NCBI RefSeq assembly: GCF_014646335.1
Contig: NZ_BMNG01000001.1
Span: forward strand, 1-64,000
From: Streptomyces lasiicapitis
GTDB taxonomy: Bacteria; Actinomycetota; Actinomycetes; Streptomycetales; Streptomycetaceae
Reading direction: 5' to 3'
Length of the DNA: 64,000 nucleotides
The position numbers and the translations under genes are program-made. The notes below the pieces were generated by a model that saw only the letters and a program-made list of their open reading frames with translations, was not told where the DNA came from and made no database searches. How positions within the stretch are numbered: position 1 is the stretch's first letter; each line of letters opens with the position of its first letter. Below are positions 12,849 to 21,194 of the stretch, one piece after another.

Positions 12849-13622
12849 TCACAGCCACGCGGCCGCCGCCCCGAGCAGCAGCAGATTGCAGACGCCCTGT
12901 GCGGCGGCGCAGGCGAGGGCGGAGCCGGTGACGGCGCGGCAGACGCCGAGGGCGAGGCCCATCAGGAACACCGAGGGCAGCAGCCCACAGAGCACCTTCA
13001 GGTTGAAGGGGTTGAGGCCGTAGTCGCCGACGTGGACGGCCGCCCAGCCGGCCGCCGTGGTCACCACGGCCGCGTAGCCGCCCCAGCGGACCTCGACGGC
13101 GCGGTACAGGACGCCGCGGTAGCAGACCTCCTCGACCAGCGGCACGAGCACGCCGAGGGCGAGGACCATCGCGACCACGTCGGCCCAGGGCGCCCCCGGC
13201 ACCATGCCTTCGAAGAGCTTGGGCATCCACGTGGTCCAGTTGTCGTCGCCGTCGCCGAAGGCGTCACGGGTGGCGAGGAACGTCTGGCCGTAGACGACGG
13301 CCACCAGGGCGGTGCCGAGGACGGCGGGCACGAGGGCGGACCGGCGCACCCCGGCGGCGGCCCAGTCCGTGCGCGGAAGGACCAGGAGCACCGCCGCGCT
13401 CAGCGCCACGGACAGGACCATCACCACGAAGGTGAAGGCCCCGGCGACGCGCACCGCCGCGAGCACCGCGAACAGCGCGGCGGCCGAGGTCACCGGGTAC
13501 GCGGCGTGGTGCAGCCGCAGCCGGTCGAGCCTGCCGGGGCGGGCCGGGCCGGGCTCGGGCGCCCCGGGTGCGGGGGTGCCGGATCCCGGGGTGCCCGGCT
13601 CGTCGTGGATCTCCAGCGTCAT
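12849..13622 (-). CDS. CPBP-family intramembrane metalloprotease
   Basis: Multi-spanning Abi/CAAX protease-like membrane protein of 257 residues. The hallmark motif 1 appears as [14 protein letters not shown] (EExxxR), followed by a later conserved His ([15 protein letters not shown]), with about seven hydrophobic helices. The N-terminal ~30 residues are Pro/Gly-rich. ATG 13622 is used; GTG 13631 overlaps the MMPL stop as GTGA and would add three residues. In the middle of the methyltransferase-MMPL-metK run, so it may process or protect against a product of this locus; CPBP proteins often serve as bacteriocin-type immunity or prenyl-protein proteases. Its real substrate cannot be told. Confidence 0.85.
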   Translation of the reverse strand: MTLEIHDEPGTPGSGTPAPGAPEPGPARPGRLDRLRLHHAAYPVTSAAALFAVLAAVRVAGAFTFVVMVLSVALSAAVLLVLPRTDWAAAGVRRSALVPAVLGTALVAVVYGQTFLATRDAFGDGDDNWTTWMPKLFEGMVPGAPWADVVAMVLALGVLVPLVEEVCYRGVLYRAVEVRWGGYAAVVTTAAGWAAVHVGDYGLNPFNLKVLCGLLPSVFLMGLALGVCRAVTGSALACAAAQGVCNLLLLGAAAAWL

Positions 13623-13627
13623 GCGCG

Positions 13628-16207
13628 TCACCCCGCCGGCACCTTGTCGAGGCGGCGCCCGCGCACACCGAAGCTGGGCAGCCACCAGTTGTACTTGCGC
13701 AGGAGCAGCAGGGTGGCCGGGACGAAGAGCATGCGGATGACGGTGGCGTCGAGCAGCACGGCGAGCCCGAGCCCGGCGCCGTACTCCTGGAGCATCAGCG
13801 TGGACGAGAGCGCCATCGTGCCGAGGCTGCCCGCCATCACCAGGCCCGCCGCGTTGATGACGCGCCCGGTGTCGACGACGGCCCGCATCGTGGCCTCCTC
13901 CTGCGACAGACCGCTGCGCAGCAGGTCGCGGACGCGGGTGACGAGGAAGATCTCGTAGTCCATGCCGAGCCCCATCATCAGGACGGTGAGGAAGATCGGC
14001 AGATCGTCGATGATCGCCTCGCCGCGCCAGTGGTGGAAGATCAGCACGGTGAGGCCGACGGCCCAGACGTTGCTGAGCATGATGGTGGCGATCAGCCGCA
14101 GCGGTACGAGCAGCGAGCGCAGCGTGAACATCAGCATCACGAAGACGCCGACGCTGACGAGGGCGACCATCTGCCAGAAGCTGGAGCTGAGCGCGTTCCC
14201 GTACTGCCGGTCGACCTGCGTGGTGCCGCCGATCTCCAACTCGGCAACCCCGCCGCCCTGTTGTTCGGTGACGCGTTCGAGGCGGCTGACCGTGGCGGCG
14301 GCCTCCTTCGCGTACGGATCGTCGTCGAGGGCGACGACGAAGCGCAGGGTGCCGTCGCGGGAGACGTAGTCGTCGAGGAGGGGGCGGCCCGCGTCGGCGA
14401 GCTGCCCGTCGGACCAGCGCTTGCCGAAGGGGTGGGTGGCCGAGTCCACGGACGCGACACCGGGGACGGCGTTCAGGCGTTCGGTGAGCCGGGACACCGC
14501 CTGCCGCCCTTCGGCGGTGAGGACGCCGTCGCGTACGACGCCGGGGTCCGCGCGGCCGACGGCGATCGTCGGCATGACGGCGGCGTCGCCCCACTGGTCC
14601 GCGACGACCTCGAAGCCCTCGCGGGAGTCGGTCGCCGGGCTCAGCGCGACCGGGTCGGACGTCGAGCGGTTGCCCGCGACGAGCAGCGCGAAGGGGATGG
14701 TCGCGGCGAGGAACGCCACCACGATCCACACCTTGCGGCGGCGCGCGAACTCGGCGGTGCGGCGCAGGTGTCTGCCCATCGCGCCGGTGTGTTCGAGGTC
14801 GGCGAGCGGCCCGCGGCCCACCGCGAAGAAGCGGTCGCCGAGCAGCACGAGCAGGCAGGGCGTGAGGGTGAGCGCGGCGGCGAGCACGATGGGGATGCCG
14901 ATGAGCCCGCCGTAGCCGAGCGGCGGGATCCAGTCCACGGGCGAGAGCAGCGTCGCGCCGAAGGCGAGGGCCACCGCGCCCGCGGCGAGCAGCATGCTCT
15001 CGCCCGCGTGCACGGTGGCGTGCACGGCGGCTTCCCTCGGATCGCGTCCGGCGAGGCGTTCCTGCCGGTAGCGCGAGGACAGCAGCATGCTGTAGTCGAC
15101 GCCCGCGCCCAGCATCACGAACGTCATGATGGTGACGGTGAACTGAGTGAGCGTCACATGCTCGCCCAGCGCGTGCAGCCCCGCCTGGCTGACGTTCATG
15201 GACAGGCCGATGACGGCCAGCGTGAGGACCGCGGGCACCAGGGCGCGGAAGAACACCAGCAGGATGACGAAGATGATGACGTACGCCACCGACTCCATCA
15301 GCGAGTTGTCCGCCTCGGCCTTCTCGTACGTGTCGTGGATGAGCGCGAGCTCTCCGGTGACGTGCACCTCGGCGCCCTTGGCGCTGCCGCCGCCTTCGGC
15401 GAGCAGGTCGCGGGCGGTGTCGCGCAGCCACTCCACGTCGGGGTCGGCACCGGCCTTGTCCGTGTAACTGACCGACGCGAGCGCGGACTTGCCGTCGCCG
15501 GAGATCAGCCGCGCCACGGCGTCGCCCGGCACGGGCAGCGGGAAGTCGCGCCAGTCGGTGTCCGCCGCGAACTTGCCCGCGACGCGGGGCACGGCCGCCG
15601 CGTCGGGCGCCGTCGCGGCCTCGCGCGCGGGTGCGGCGAGCGCGGCGGGGACGCGTTCGGCGGCCACCTCGCGGTCGACGAAGGCGCGCTGCCCGGCGGG
15701 GTCGTCCGCCGCCGCCCGCGCGCGGTCGCGTACGCCGGTGAGGAAGGCGGCGGTCGCGTCGCGGTACAGCGTGTACGCGGACGACGTGCGCTCCACCTCG
15801 CCGTCCGCGCGCAGCTTCGCGAGCCGGGCGTCCAACTGGGCGAACAGGGACCGCACTTCGCCGTCGCGCACGTCGGGCGCCTCGACGACGACGGTCACCT
15901 CCCGCTCCGAGCGGTGCGGGAAGGCCTTCTTCGTCAGCTCGTCGGCGCGGGCGCTGCTGGTGCCGGGGACGACCTTGGACGCGCCCTGGTCGGTGAGGGC
16001 GTCGTCGAGCCCCATCGCGTACGGCGTGCACACCGCGATGAGCACCGCCCACGCGAGGATCACGGTCTTGGGCCGCCTGGCGAGCCTCTCCGCGAAGCGG
16101 TGCAGCGCCCGCTGGACGGCGCCGCGCGCCGCGCCTGGCGGCACCCGGGAGCCGTCGCCCGGCGGCGTCGGCGCGGGCGGATCGGCGGCCCTGGTCGGGT
16201 TCGTCAT
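13628..16207 (-). CDS. MMPL/RND-family transporter
   Basis: Membrane exporter of 859 residues in the MmpL/ActII-3 class, typical lipid or antibiotic exporters of actinobacteria. Two RND halves are visible: helix 1 (TVILAWAVLIAVCTPYAMGL), a large periplasmic loop, then a helix bundle with GAGVDYSMLLSSRYR; the second half repeats this with GLGMDYEIFLVTRVRD. The GxxxDY motifs carry the proton-relay Asp-Tyr. ATG 16207 overlaps the stop of the methyltransferase gene as ATGA. Its place in a compact operon with a methyltransferase and a metK suggests export of the locus product; that is inference. Confidence 0.9.
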   Translation of the reverse strand: MTNPTRAADPPAPTPPGDGSRVPPGAARGAVQRALHRFAERLARRPKTVILAWAVLIAVCTPYAMGLDDALTDQGASKVVPGTSSARADELTKKAFPHRSEREVTVVVEAPDVRDGEVRSLFAQLDARLAKLRADGEVERTSSAYTLYRDATAAFLTGVRDRARAAADDPAGQRAFVDREVAAERVPAALAAPAREAATAPDAAAVPRVAGKFAADTDWRDFPLPVPGDAVARLISGDGKSALASVSYTDKAGADPDVEWLRDTARDLLAEGGGSAKGAEVHVTGELALIHDTYEKAEADNSLMESVAYVIIFVILLVFFRALVPAVLTLAVIGLSMNVSQAGLHALGEHVTLTQFTVTIMTFVMLGAGVDYSMLLSSRYRQERLAGRDPREAAVHATVHAGESMLLAAGAVALAFGATLLSPVDWIPPLGYGGLIGIPIVLAAALTLTPCLLVLLGDRFFAVGRGPLADLEHTGAMGRHLRRTAEFARRRKVWIVVAFLAATIPFALLVAGNRSTSDPVALSPATDSREGFEVVADQWGDAAVMPTIAVGRADPGVVRDGVLTAEGRQAVSRLTERLNAVPGVASVDSATHPFGKRWSDGQLADAGRPLLDDYVSRDGTLRFVVALDDDPYAKEAAATVSRLERVTEQQGGGVAELEIGGTTQVDRQYGNALSSSFWQMVALVSVGVFVMLMFTLRSLLVPLRLIATIMLSNVWAVGLTVLIFHHWRGEAIIDDLPIFLTVLMMGLGMDYEIFLVTRVRDLLRSGLSQEEATMRAVVDTGRVINAAGLVMAGSLGTMALSSTLMLQEYGAGLGLAVLLDATVIRMLFVPATLLLLRKYNWWLPSFGVRGRRLDKVPAG

Positions 16208-17136
16208 GCGACGCCGGCCTCCTCGCCGGCGCGGGCCCCGTGCCGGGCGCGGGGCGTGACGGGCTTGGCGCCGGTGACCACGACGAAGGTGTGCTGGATC
16301 TCCAACGCGCCCTTCTTCTCGAGGAGTTCGGCGAGCCCTGCCTCGACGCGGTCGAGGACGAGCTGCTCGCGCTCGTTGTCCACGGCCGTCTTGAACCCGG
16401 CCGCCGCGCCCGAGCGCTGCACCCACTCCAGGACGGCCGCGGGCGTGTGGGCCGGGATGACCTGGGCGCCGTCCCGCTGCCCGGTGACGGTCAGGCCCGC
16501 CTTGCCGAACCAGCGGGCCACCGTCGCCGCGTTCTTCGGCAGCGCCACCCTGATGAGGCTGGTGAGCAGCGAGGGGTCGTCGGCGAAGACCTTCTCCAGG
16601 CCCTCGGTGAGCGCCTGGTGGGCGTCGGCCCGCGTCTCGATGACCATGACGCGCCCGCCGGGCCGCAGCACCCGCACGATCTCCGCGAGCAGCTTGGGCG
16701 GCTTGGTGTAGCAGATCGCCCAGCCGACGACGACCAGGTCGGCGCTGCGGTCGGGAAGCCCGCGGATGAACGAGTCCATGTCCCCCACGGACAGCTCGAC
16801 GCCGACCCCGGGCGTGCCCGCGGTGAGCGCGTGCACCTTCCTCTTGGCGACGTCCAGCATGCCGGGCGACTTGTCGACGGCCCGCACGACGCCCCGGCCG
16901 TCGAGCCTTCGTATGATCTCAGCCGTCAAGTGCCCGGTACCACAGGCGAGTTCGACGACGCTGTCACCGGGCGCGATGGGTACCTCGTCGAGCGCGGCGG
17001 TGGAGTGTCCCCCCATGACGGGGCTGAAGAACGTGTCGTAGTCAGAACTGGCCGCGTCGTAGTCCGCAGTCGGATCGGCGTGCGCCCGATTGAGCGCGAG
17101 ACGCAGGGCACGGGCGGCGAGGCGTATACGGGACAT
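16204..17136 (-). CDS. Class I SAM-dependent methyltransferase
   Basis: Product of 310 residues with a Rossmann methyltransferase core. Motif I is VVELACGTGHLTAEI near residue 60, motif II is RAVDKSPGMLDVAKRK, and the post-motif segment ADLVVVGWAICYTKPPKLL leads to VRVLRPGGRVMVIETR, a UbiE/COQ5-like layout. The N-terminus (MSRIRLAARALRLALNRAHA) is helical and basic. ATG 17136 is preceded by CCAAGGAG about 5 bases upstream. Coupled to the MMPL gene by ATGA. Methyl acceptor unknown; a small-molecule substrate is likely from context. Confidence 0.85.
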   Translation of the reverse strand: MSRIRLAARALRLALNRAHADPTADYDAASSDYDTFFSPVMGGHSTAALDEVPIAPGDSVVELACGTGHLTAEIIRRLDGRGVVRAVDKSPGMLDVAKRKVHALTAGTPGVGVELSVGDMDSFIRGLPDRSADLVVVGWAICYTKPPKLLAEIVRVLRPGGRVMVIETRADAHQALTEGLEKVFADDPSLLTSLIRVALPKNAATVARWFGKAGLTVTGQRDGAQVIPAHTPAAVLEWVQRSGAAAGFKTAVDNEREQLVLDRVEAGLAELLEKKGALEIQHTFVVVTGAKPVTPRARHGARAGEEAGVA

Positions 17137-17183
17137 GTGGCGGCTCCTTGGGTGGTCGCGGCTAACAGGTCGGTGTTCGGTGG

Positions 17184-17241
17184 TCGGCGCGTGCCGAGCC
17201 GCGTTCAGCCGCTCGGCGCGTACCGAGCCGCGTTCAGCCGG
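17184..17241. repeat. Tandem 29-bp duplication
   Basis: Two adjacent 29-bp units (17184-17212 and 17213-17241) differ at only two bases; each begins TCGGCGCGT and ends CGCGTTCAGCCG plus one base. Non-coding, between the small membrane protein gene and the methyltransferase gene. Confidence 0.8.
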
Positions 17242-17249
17242 CAGGTATG

Positions 17250-17315
17250 AGCCCGTCCGGCGATTGAGGACGAGCCGCGAAGCGGCGAAAAGGGGGGCAA
17301 GGGGGCGAAGCCCCC
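17250..17315. repeat. REP-like element with GAA-loop hairpins, copy 1
   Basis: Starts AGCCCGTCCGGCGATTGAGG (17250) and continues ACGAG, then hairpin GCCGC-GAA-GCGGC (17274-17286) and a second hairpin GGGGGC-GAA-GCCCCC (17301-17315). A second copy of the same core lies at 51202. In this position it would also act as transcription terminator for the small membrane protein gene. Confidence 0.8.
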
Positions 17316-17323
17316 GTGAGAAC

Positions 17324-17923
17324 TCACCCGACCGGCAGGGAAGTACGCACCGTGCGGGCAAGGCACAACAGCCCCGCCGCACAGGCGAACGCCCCCACCG
17401 CCCCGCGCGCCTGCGGCAGCCAACAGGCGGCGGCAAGACCGCCCGTCGCGAGGGAGGCCACGGCCAGGGCGGCCGAGGGCAGACCGACGGCGGCCGAGGC
17501 GGCGTACACACCCCGGACCGCCGCGAACGCGGCCGCCCCGGCGCACCCACAAAGCGCCACCACGGCCCCCACGGCCACTCCCCCGGCGCCGCTGCACAGC
17601 AAAGCCGTACCGAGAACGAGCAACGCGGCGGCGACCCCGGGGCGAGGGTCACCGCCACGCCACCCGCGGCCACCGCGGCGCGCGAGAACCGCGCCCACGG
17701 CGAGCGAGAGGCCCCAGGCGAGCAGAGTGCCCCGGGGCAAGTCGACCCCGCCCGCCGGGGCGAGGCAGGCCACGGCGGACACCCCGCCCGCGCCCGCAGC
17801 CGCGACGAGGGCGAGTGCCGGGCCCGCGGGGTCGGCGTCCGCGGGCCGGGCGGCATCGACGTGTCCCGAACGGACCGAGCGGCCCGGACGGCCCGAACGC
17901 CCCCCGGCGGCCGAGAGGTTCAC
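17324..17923 (-). CDS. Small multi-pass membrane protein
   Basis: Product of 199 residues, mostly Ala/Gly/Leu/Val, with roughly six or seven hydrophobic stretches (for example LALVAAAGAGGVSAVACLA, LLAWGLSLAVGAVLA and AAALLVLGTALLC). No recognised family. The GTG start at 17923 overlaps the stop of the oxoamine synthase gene as GTGA, so the two are very probably translated together. The first ~35 residues are charged and probably cytoplasmic. Could be a transporter component or carry the product of the synthase through the membrane; nothing in the sequence decides. The composition is close to that of any GC-rich frame, so the overlap is the best evidence that it is real. Confidence 0.65.
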   Translation of the reverse strand: MNLSAAGGRSGRPGRSVRSGHVDAARPADADPAGPALALVAAAGAGGVSAVACLAPAGGVDLPRGTLLAWGLSLAVGAVLARRGGRGWRGGDPRPGVAAALLVLGTALLCSGAGGVAVGAVVALCGCAGAAAFAAVRGVYAASAAVGLPSAALAVASLATGGLAAACWLPQARGAVGAFACAAGLLCLARTVRTSLPVG

Positions 17924-19140
17924 GCCGCGCTCGCCGAGGAGGCGACCCGCTCGGCGGCGCGCCGCAACTCCGGCTCAGCGCCGAGGACTTCGACGACGCG
18001 GTCGAGCTGGTCGTGGGTGTGGGTGGCCATGTAGCTGGTGCGCAGCCGGGGCGTGGCGGCGGGCGGCAGGACCGGGTTGACGTAGACGCCCGCGCGGATC
18101 AGGCGTTCCCAGATGGCGAGGGTGCCCTGGGCGTCGGGCACCGGGACGGGGATGATCGGCGTGGTGCTGTCGCCGGTGCCGACGCCTGCTTCGGCGAGCC
18201 CGCGCCGTACGCGGTCGGCCTTGGCCCGCACGGCCGTGGTGAGGTGCGGTTCGGCGCGCAGTATGCGCAGCGCGGTGAGGGCCGCGGCGGTGCTCGCCGG
18301 GGTCATGGAGGCGCTGAACATCAGGCTGCGGGCCTTGTGCTTGAGGTAGTGGACGGCCTCCTCGCTGCCGGCGACCGCGCCGCCGAGCGAGGCGAGGGAC
18401 TTGCTGAAGGTGACGGTTATCAGGTCGACCTGGTCGGTGAGGCCGAAGTGGGCGGCGGTGCCGCGGCCGCCCGCGAGGACGCCGAGCCCGTGCGCGTCGT
18501 CCACCAGGATCCGCGCGCCGTACTGGGCGCAGACCGCGGTGAGGGCGGGCAGGTCGCAGATGTCTCCTTCCATCGAGTAGACGCCGTCGACGATGACGAG
18601 CCGGGCGGCGTCGTCGGGCAGTTGCTCCAGGGTCCGGCGCAGGCCTTCGGCGTCGTTGTGCGGGAACCTGCGCAGCTTGGCGCCGCTGAGCCGGACGCCG
18701 TCGACGAGGGAGGCGTGCGCGTCCCGGTCGACTACGGCGTAGTCGCGGGCGGTGAGCAGTCCGGCGAGGGCGCCGAGGTTGGCCTGGTAGCCGGTGGACA
18801 GGACGACGGCGGCGGGCTTGCCGAGGAAGTCGGCGAGCTCGGCCTCCAGTTCCTCGTGCAGATCGGTGTTGCCGTTCAGGAAGCGGGAGCCGGTGCTGGA
18901 GCTGCCGTACCGCTCTAGGGCGCCGCGGGCGGCGGCGTGGACGCGGGGGTCGGCGGTGAGGCCCAGGTAGTTGTTCGAGCCGCACATGATCAGTTCCCGT
19001 CCGCTCCTGCGTACGGTCGCGCCCTCCTGCCCGGCCAGGGGCAGGAAGTAGGGGTAGAGACCGGCCTTCATCAGGTCGGATGCCGCGGTATAGCCCGCGA
19101 AGCGAGAAAAGAGGTCGGGTGGTTCCGATGCATTGAACAT
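17920..19140 (-). CDS. Alpha-oxoamine synthase (PLP-dependent, AONS/KBL/SPT family)
   Basis: Condenses an amino acid (or SAM) with an acyl-CoA/ACP thioester to give an alpha-amino ketone. Its 406 residues match the family. Visible blocks: GSNNYLGLTADPRV, STGSRFLNGNTDLHEELE, the PLP-stacking loop STGYQANLGAL, VDDAHGLGVLAGGRG (Asp-x-x-His of the cofactor site) and the Schiff-base lysine in TVTFSKSLASLGG. The N-terminal block DLMKAGLYPYF resembles serine-palmitoyltransferase-like bacterial members more than BioF. ATG 19140 follows GAGGGAAATAA. No biotin or threonine-catabolism genes are nearby, so a specialised role is likely. Substrates unknown. Confidence 0.9.
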   Translation of the reverse strand: MFNASEPPDLFSRFAGYTAASDLMKAGLYPYFLPLAGQEGATVRRSGRELIMCGSNNYLGLTADPRVHAAARGALERYGSSSTGSRFLNGNTDLHEELEAELADFLGKPAAVVLSTGYQANLGALAGLLTARDYAVVDRDAHASLVDGVRLSGAKLRRFPHNDAEGLRRTLEQLPDDAARLVIVDGVYSMEGDICDLPALTAVCAQYGARILVDDAHGLGVLAGGRGTAAHFGLTDQVDLITVTFSKSLASLGGAVAGSEEAVHYLKHKARSLMFSASMTPASTAAALTALRILRAEPHLTTAVRAKADRVRRGLAEAGVGTGDSTTPIIPVPVPDAQGTLAIWERLIRAGVYVNPVLPPAATPRLRTSYMATHTHDQLDRVVEVLGAEPELRRAAERVASSASAA

Positions 19141-19438
19141 TTATTTCCCTCTGTGAATTCAGGCGCTTCCCGTGAAGAATTGGGCGCGTTCGAGCGGCCC
19201 GGGATTCAGGGATGCGCGCAGGACTTTGCATGCCGCCGGATTCCCCTGGGAACGGGCAGGCGCAAGCGCCGCCGGAGGGTGTCGGGAGCATGGGAGCGAA
19301 CCGGTGCATGAGCCCGCCGCTGCCGCCGCGGACCGGGAAAGGTCGCCTTTGACCTGGACGGATACCGGCCCCTGCGGGCAGCGTGAAGCCCCGCGGGCAG
19401 CGGGCGCGCAGGGCCCGCCGACCGGTGAACACAGAGAG

Positions 19439-19462
19439 TTAATACGCAGATGACTCGAACAT
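19439..19462 (-). other. Possible seven-codon upstream ORF in the oxoamine synthase leader
   Basis: On the minus strand ATG at 19462 opens a short frame, MFESSAY then TAA, preceded by CGGGGGCCTC, a weak ribosome site. It would sit inside the ~375-base leader proposed from the promoter at 19524-19553. Chance occurrence is quite possible. Confidence 0.25.
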
Positions 19463-19523
19463 GAGGCCCCCGATTGATGATCAGTTCTGGCCGGGATTCG
19501 TCGACCGAATCAGCCAGGCAGCG

Positions 19524-19553
19524 ACTTTAGACAACTTTCGTCGAAAGCGTCAA
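19524..19553 (-). promoter_or_regulatory. Candidate promoter of the oxoamine synthase operon with operator in the spacer
   Basis: On the minus strand TTGACG (19553-19548) and TAAAGT (19529-19524) are 18 bp apart. The spacer holds the inverted repeat CTTTCG-A-CGAAAG (19547-19535). The rest of the 19141-19764 gap holds GC-rich short hairpins and the TetR operator described separately; I see no full gene in it. Confidence 0.5.
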
Positions 19554-19666
19554 CCAATCTCTTGACGTAACCGGTGTGACGAAATCCAGAATTAACCGTT
19601 CCGTTTTCCGTGCGCCCCCCCCTGAATGCCCGTCGCACCACGTCATGCGCCATGCTAGCCTGCATT

Positions 19667-19684
19667 CGACCGTCCGGACGGTCG
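19667..19684. promoter_or_regulatory. TetR-type operator upstream of the TetR-SMR operon
   Basis: Perfect 18-bp palindrome CGACCGTCCGGACGGTCG, 80 bp before the TetR start, just after a possible -10 (TAGCCT). The CCGTCCGGACGG form is typical of QacR/AcrR-like operators, so autoregulation by the next gene is likely. Confidence 0.75.
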
Positions 19685-19764
19685 GAAACTCGGAAACGTA
19701 AAGATCGCTAATAGAGATCAATTACGGCTCAAGCCCCGGCGACGACCGAAAGACGGTGTGAAGC

Positions 19765-20361
19765 GTGCGCAACCGGCTCCTGAACGCGGCGGAGAGACTC
19801 CTGGTCAAGCAGGGCGTGGACGCCATCCGCCTGGAAGCGGTGGCGGCCGAGGCCGGGGTGAGCAAGGGCGGCCTGCTCTACCACTTCCCGACGAAGCTGG
19901 CCCTCGTGCAGGGCGTGGTCGAGCGCCTGGCGGACCGCTTCGAGGAGGTGCTGCCGGGACCGGACGCACCACCGGGCGCGTACGCCCGCGCGTGGCTCGA
20001 CGCCTCGATCCCACCCGAGGCCCCCGAGGGCGAGTCCACCCCTTCCGACTCGGTCCCCGTCGCCCTCCTCGCGGCGGCCAACGGCCCGGAGGTGCTCGGC
20101 ATCCTCCAGGGGCGCTACCAGGTCTGGCAGGAACGCCTGGAGCGGGACGGCCTGCCGCCCGGCGTCGCCACCCTCGTCCGCATGGCCGTCGACGGCTGGT
20201 GGACCGCCCGCCTCCTCGGCCTCGCCGACCCCAAGGGCGAACAGCACGTCCAACTACGGCGCCTGGTCCATGACTTGACCGAGCAGTACGCGGACGGACA
20301 GACGAAATCGAACGCGATGACGAAACCGAACTCGACGACGAACGCGAAGGAGTCGGCCTGA
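19765..20361 (+). CDS. TetR-family regulator
   Basis: Product of 198 residues with an N-terminal helix-turn-helix: LLNAAERLLVKQGVDAIRLEA then AAEAGVSKGGLLYHFPTKLAL, the recognition helix. The C-terminal domain is variable, as usual for ligand binding, and ends in a Thr/Asn/Lys-rich tail. GTG 19765 is fixed by a TGA two codons upstream; AAAGACGG is the ribosome site. The stop overlaps the start of the SMR gene (TGATG), making an operon with the pump it probably represses from the palindrome at 19667. Confidence 0.93.
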   Translation: MRNRLLNAAERLLVKQGVDAIRLEAVAAEAGVSKGGLLYHFPTKLALVQGVVERLADRFEEVLPGPDAPPGAYARAWLDASIPPEAPEGESTPSDSVPVALLAAANGPEVLGILQGRYQVWQERLERDGLPPGVATLVRMAVDGWWTARLLGLADPKGEQHVQLRRLVHDLTEQYADGQTKSNAMTKPNSTTNAKESA

Positions 20362-20687
20362 TGGGCATCGTCCTGGTGGCCGGGGCCATCGTCTCCGAGA
20401 TCGCCGCCACCCTCTCGCTGCGCGCCTCGCACGGCCTGACCCGCCTCGGCCCGAGCATCCTGGTGGTCGTGGGCTACGCGGCCGCGTTCGTGATGCTCGC
20501 GCAGGCCCTCAAGACCCTGCACGTCGGGCCCGTGTACGCGGTGTGGTCCGGGCTCGGCACGGTCGGCGCCCTGGCCGGCGGCGTGCTCCTGTTCGACGAG
20601 AACGTGCGGCTGGCGACGGTCGCGGGCGCGCTGCTCATAGTGGCGGGAGTAGCGGTCATGTACGTGGGCGGGGGCCTGGAGCACTGA
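20361..20687 (+). CDS. SMR-family multidrug/quaternary amine transporter
   Basis: EmrE-like proton-coupled exporter of 108 residues with four transmembrane helices. Helix 1 (VLVAGAIVSEIAATLSLRAS) contains the essential membrane Glu; helix 3 (YAVWSGLGTVGALAGGVLLF) has the family GxG region. Starts on the last base of the TetR stop (TGATG) and ends the same way into the next gene. The TetR-SMR-DUF5360 order resembles the Bacillus yvaF-yvaE-yvaD set as I remember it. Confidence 0.93.
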   Translation: MGIVLVAGAIVSEIAATLSLRASHGLTRLGPSILVVVGYAAAFVMLAQALKTLHVGPVYAVWSGLGTVGALAGGVLLFDENVRLATVAGALLIVAGVAVMYVGGGLEH

Positions 20688-21166
20688 TGGCCCAGGCACC
20701 ACCGAAGCCCCGCACCGACCTTCCGCACACTCATGGGCTCGCCGCCGTCAAGATCGCCATGCTGGTCACCGACCTCGGCTTCCTCGCGTACTGGAGCGCC
20801 GCGCTGCTCGCCCTGATCCCCGCCGAGTACGCGTACAAGGACTACGGCGACCCGGTGATGAGCGACTGGAACTACTCGTTCCTGCCGCTGGACGTCGCCG
20901 CGAGCGCGACCGGGCTCGCCTCCCTGTACCTGTGCCGCCGCGAGCGCCGCGACGGCCGCCCGCACCGGATCGCCTGGCGCCCCCTCATGCTGGTCTCCCT
21001 CACCCTCACCAGCACCGCGGGCCTGCAGGCGGTCGTCTTCTGGGCGCTGCGCGGCGACTGGTCCCCGACGTGGTGGATCCCGAACCTGGCGCTGCTGCTG
21101 TTCCCCGTGCCCGCGATCGCGCGGCTGCTGCGGCGCGACGGCCCTGCGGGGCCGGTGGTGCGGTGA
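20687..21166 (+). CDS. DUF5360 (YvaD-like) membrane protein
   Basis: Product of 159 residues with about four hydrophobic helices (IAMLVTDLGFLAYWSAALLA, LDVAASATGLASLYL, LMLVSLTLTSTAGLQAVVFW and NLALLLFPVPAIARLL). It looks like the DUF5360/YvaD family that accompanies SMR pumps. ATG overlaps the SMR stop (TGATG). Function unknown; a helper of the efflux unit is the simplest guess. Confidence 0.8.
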   Translation: MAQAPPKPRTDLPHTHGLAAVKIAMLVTDLGFLAYWSAALLALIPAEYAYKDYGDPVMSDWNYSFLPLDVAASATGLASLYLCRRERRDGRPHRIAWRPLMLVSLTLTSTAGLQAVVFWALRGDWSPTWWIPNLALLLFPVPAIARLLRRDGPAGPVVR

Positions 21167-21194
21167 GCGACCGACGCTCCGCCCTGCCGTCACC

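Noticed and set aside
12730..12850. SAM riboswitch before metK
   Set aside because: The 120-base leader shows heptamer repeats but none of the paired elements I know from SAM-I, SAM-II or SAM-IV classes.
19172..19453. A 93-residue plus-strand frame in the oxoamine synthase/TetR gap
   Set aside because: No ribosome site or family resemblance, and it would run against the proposed leader; kept as non-coding.
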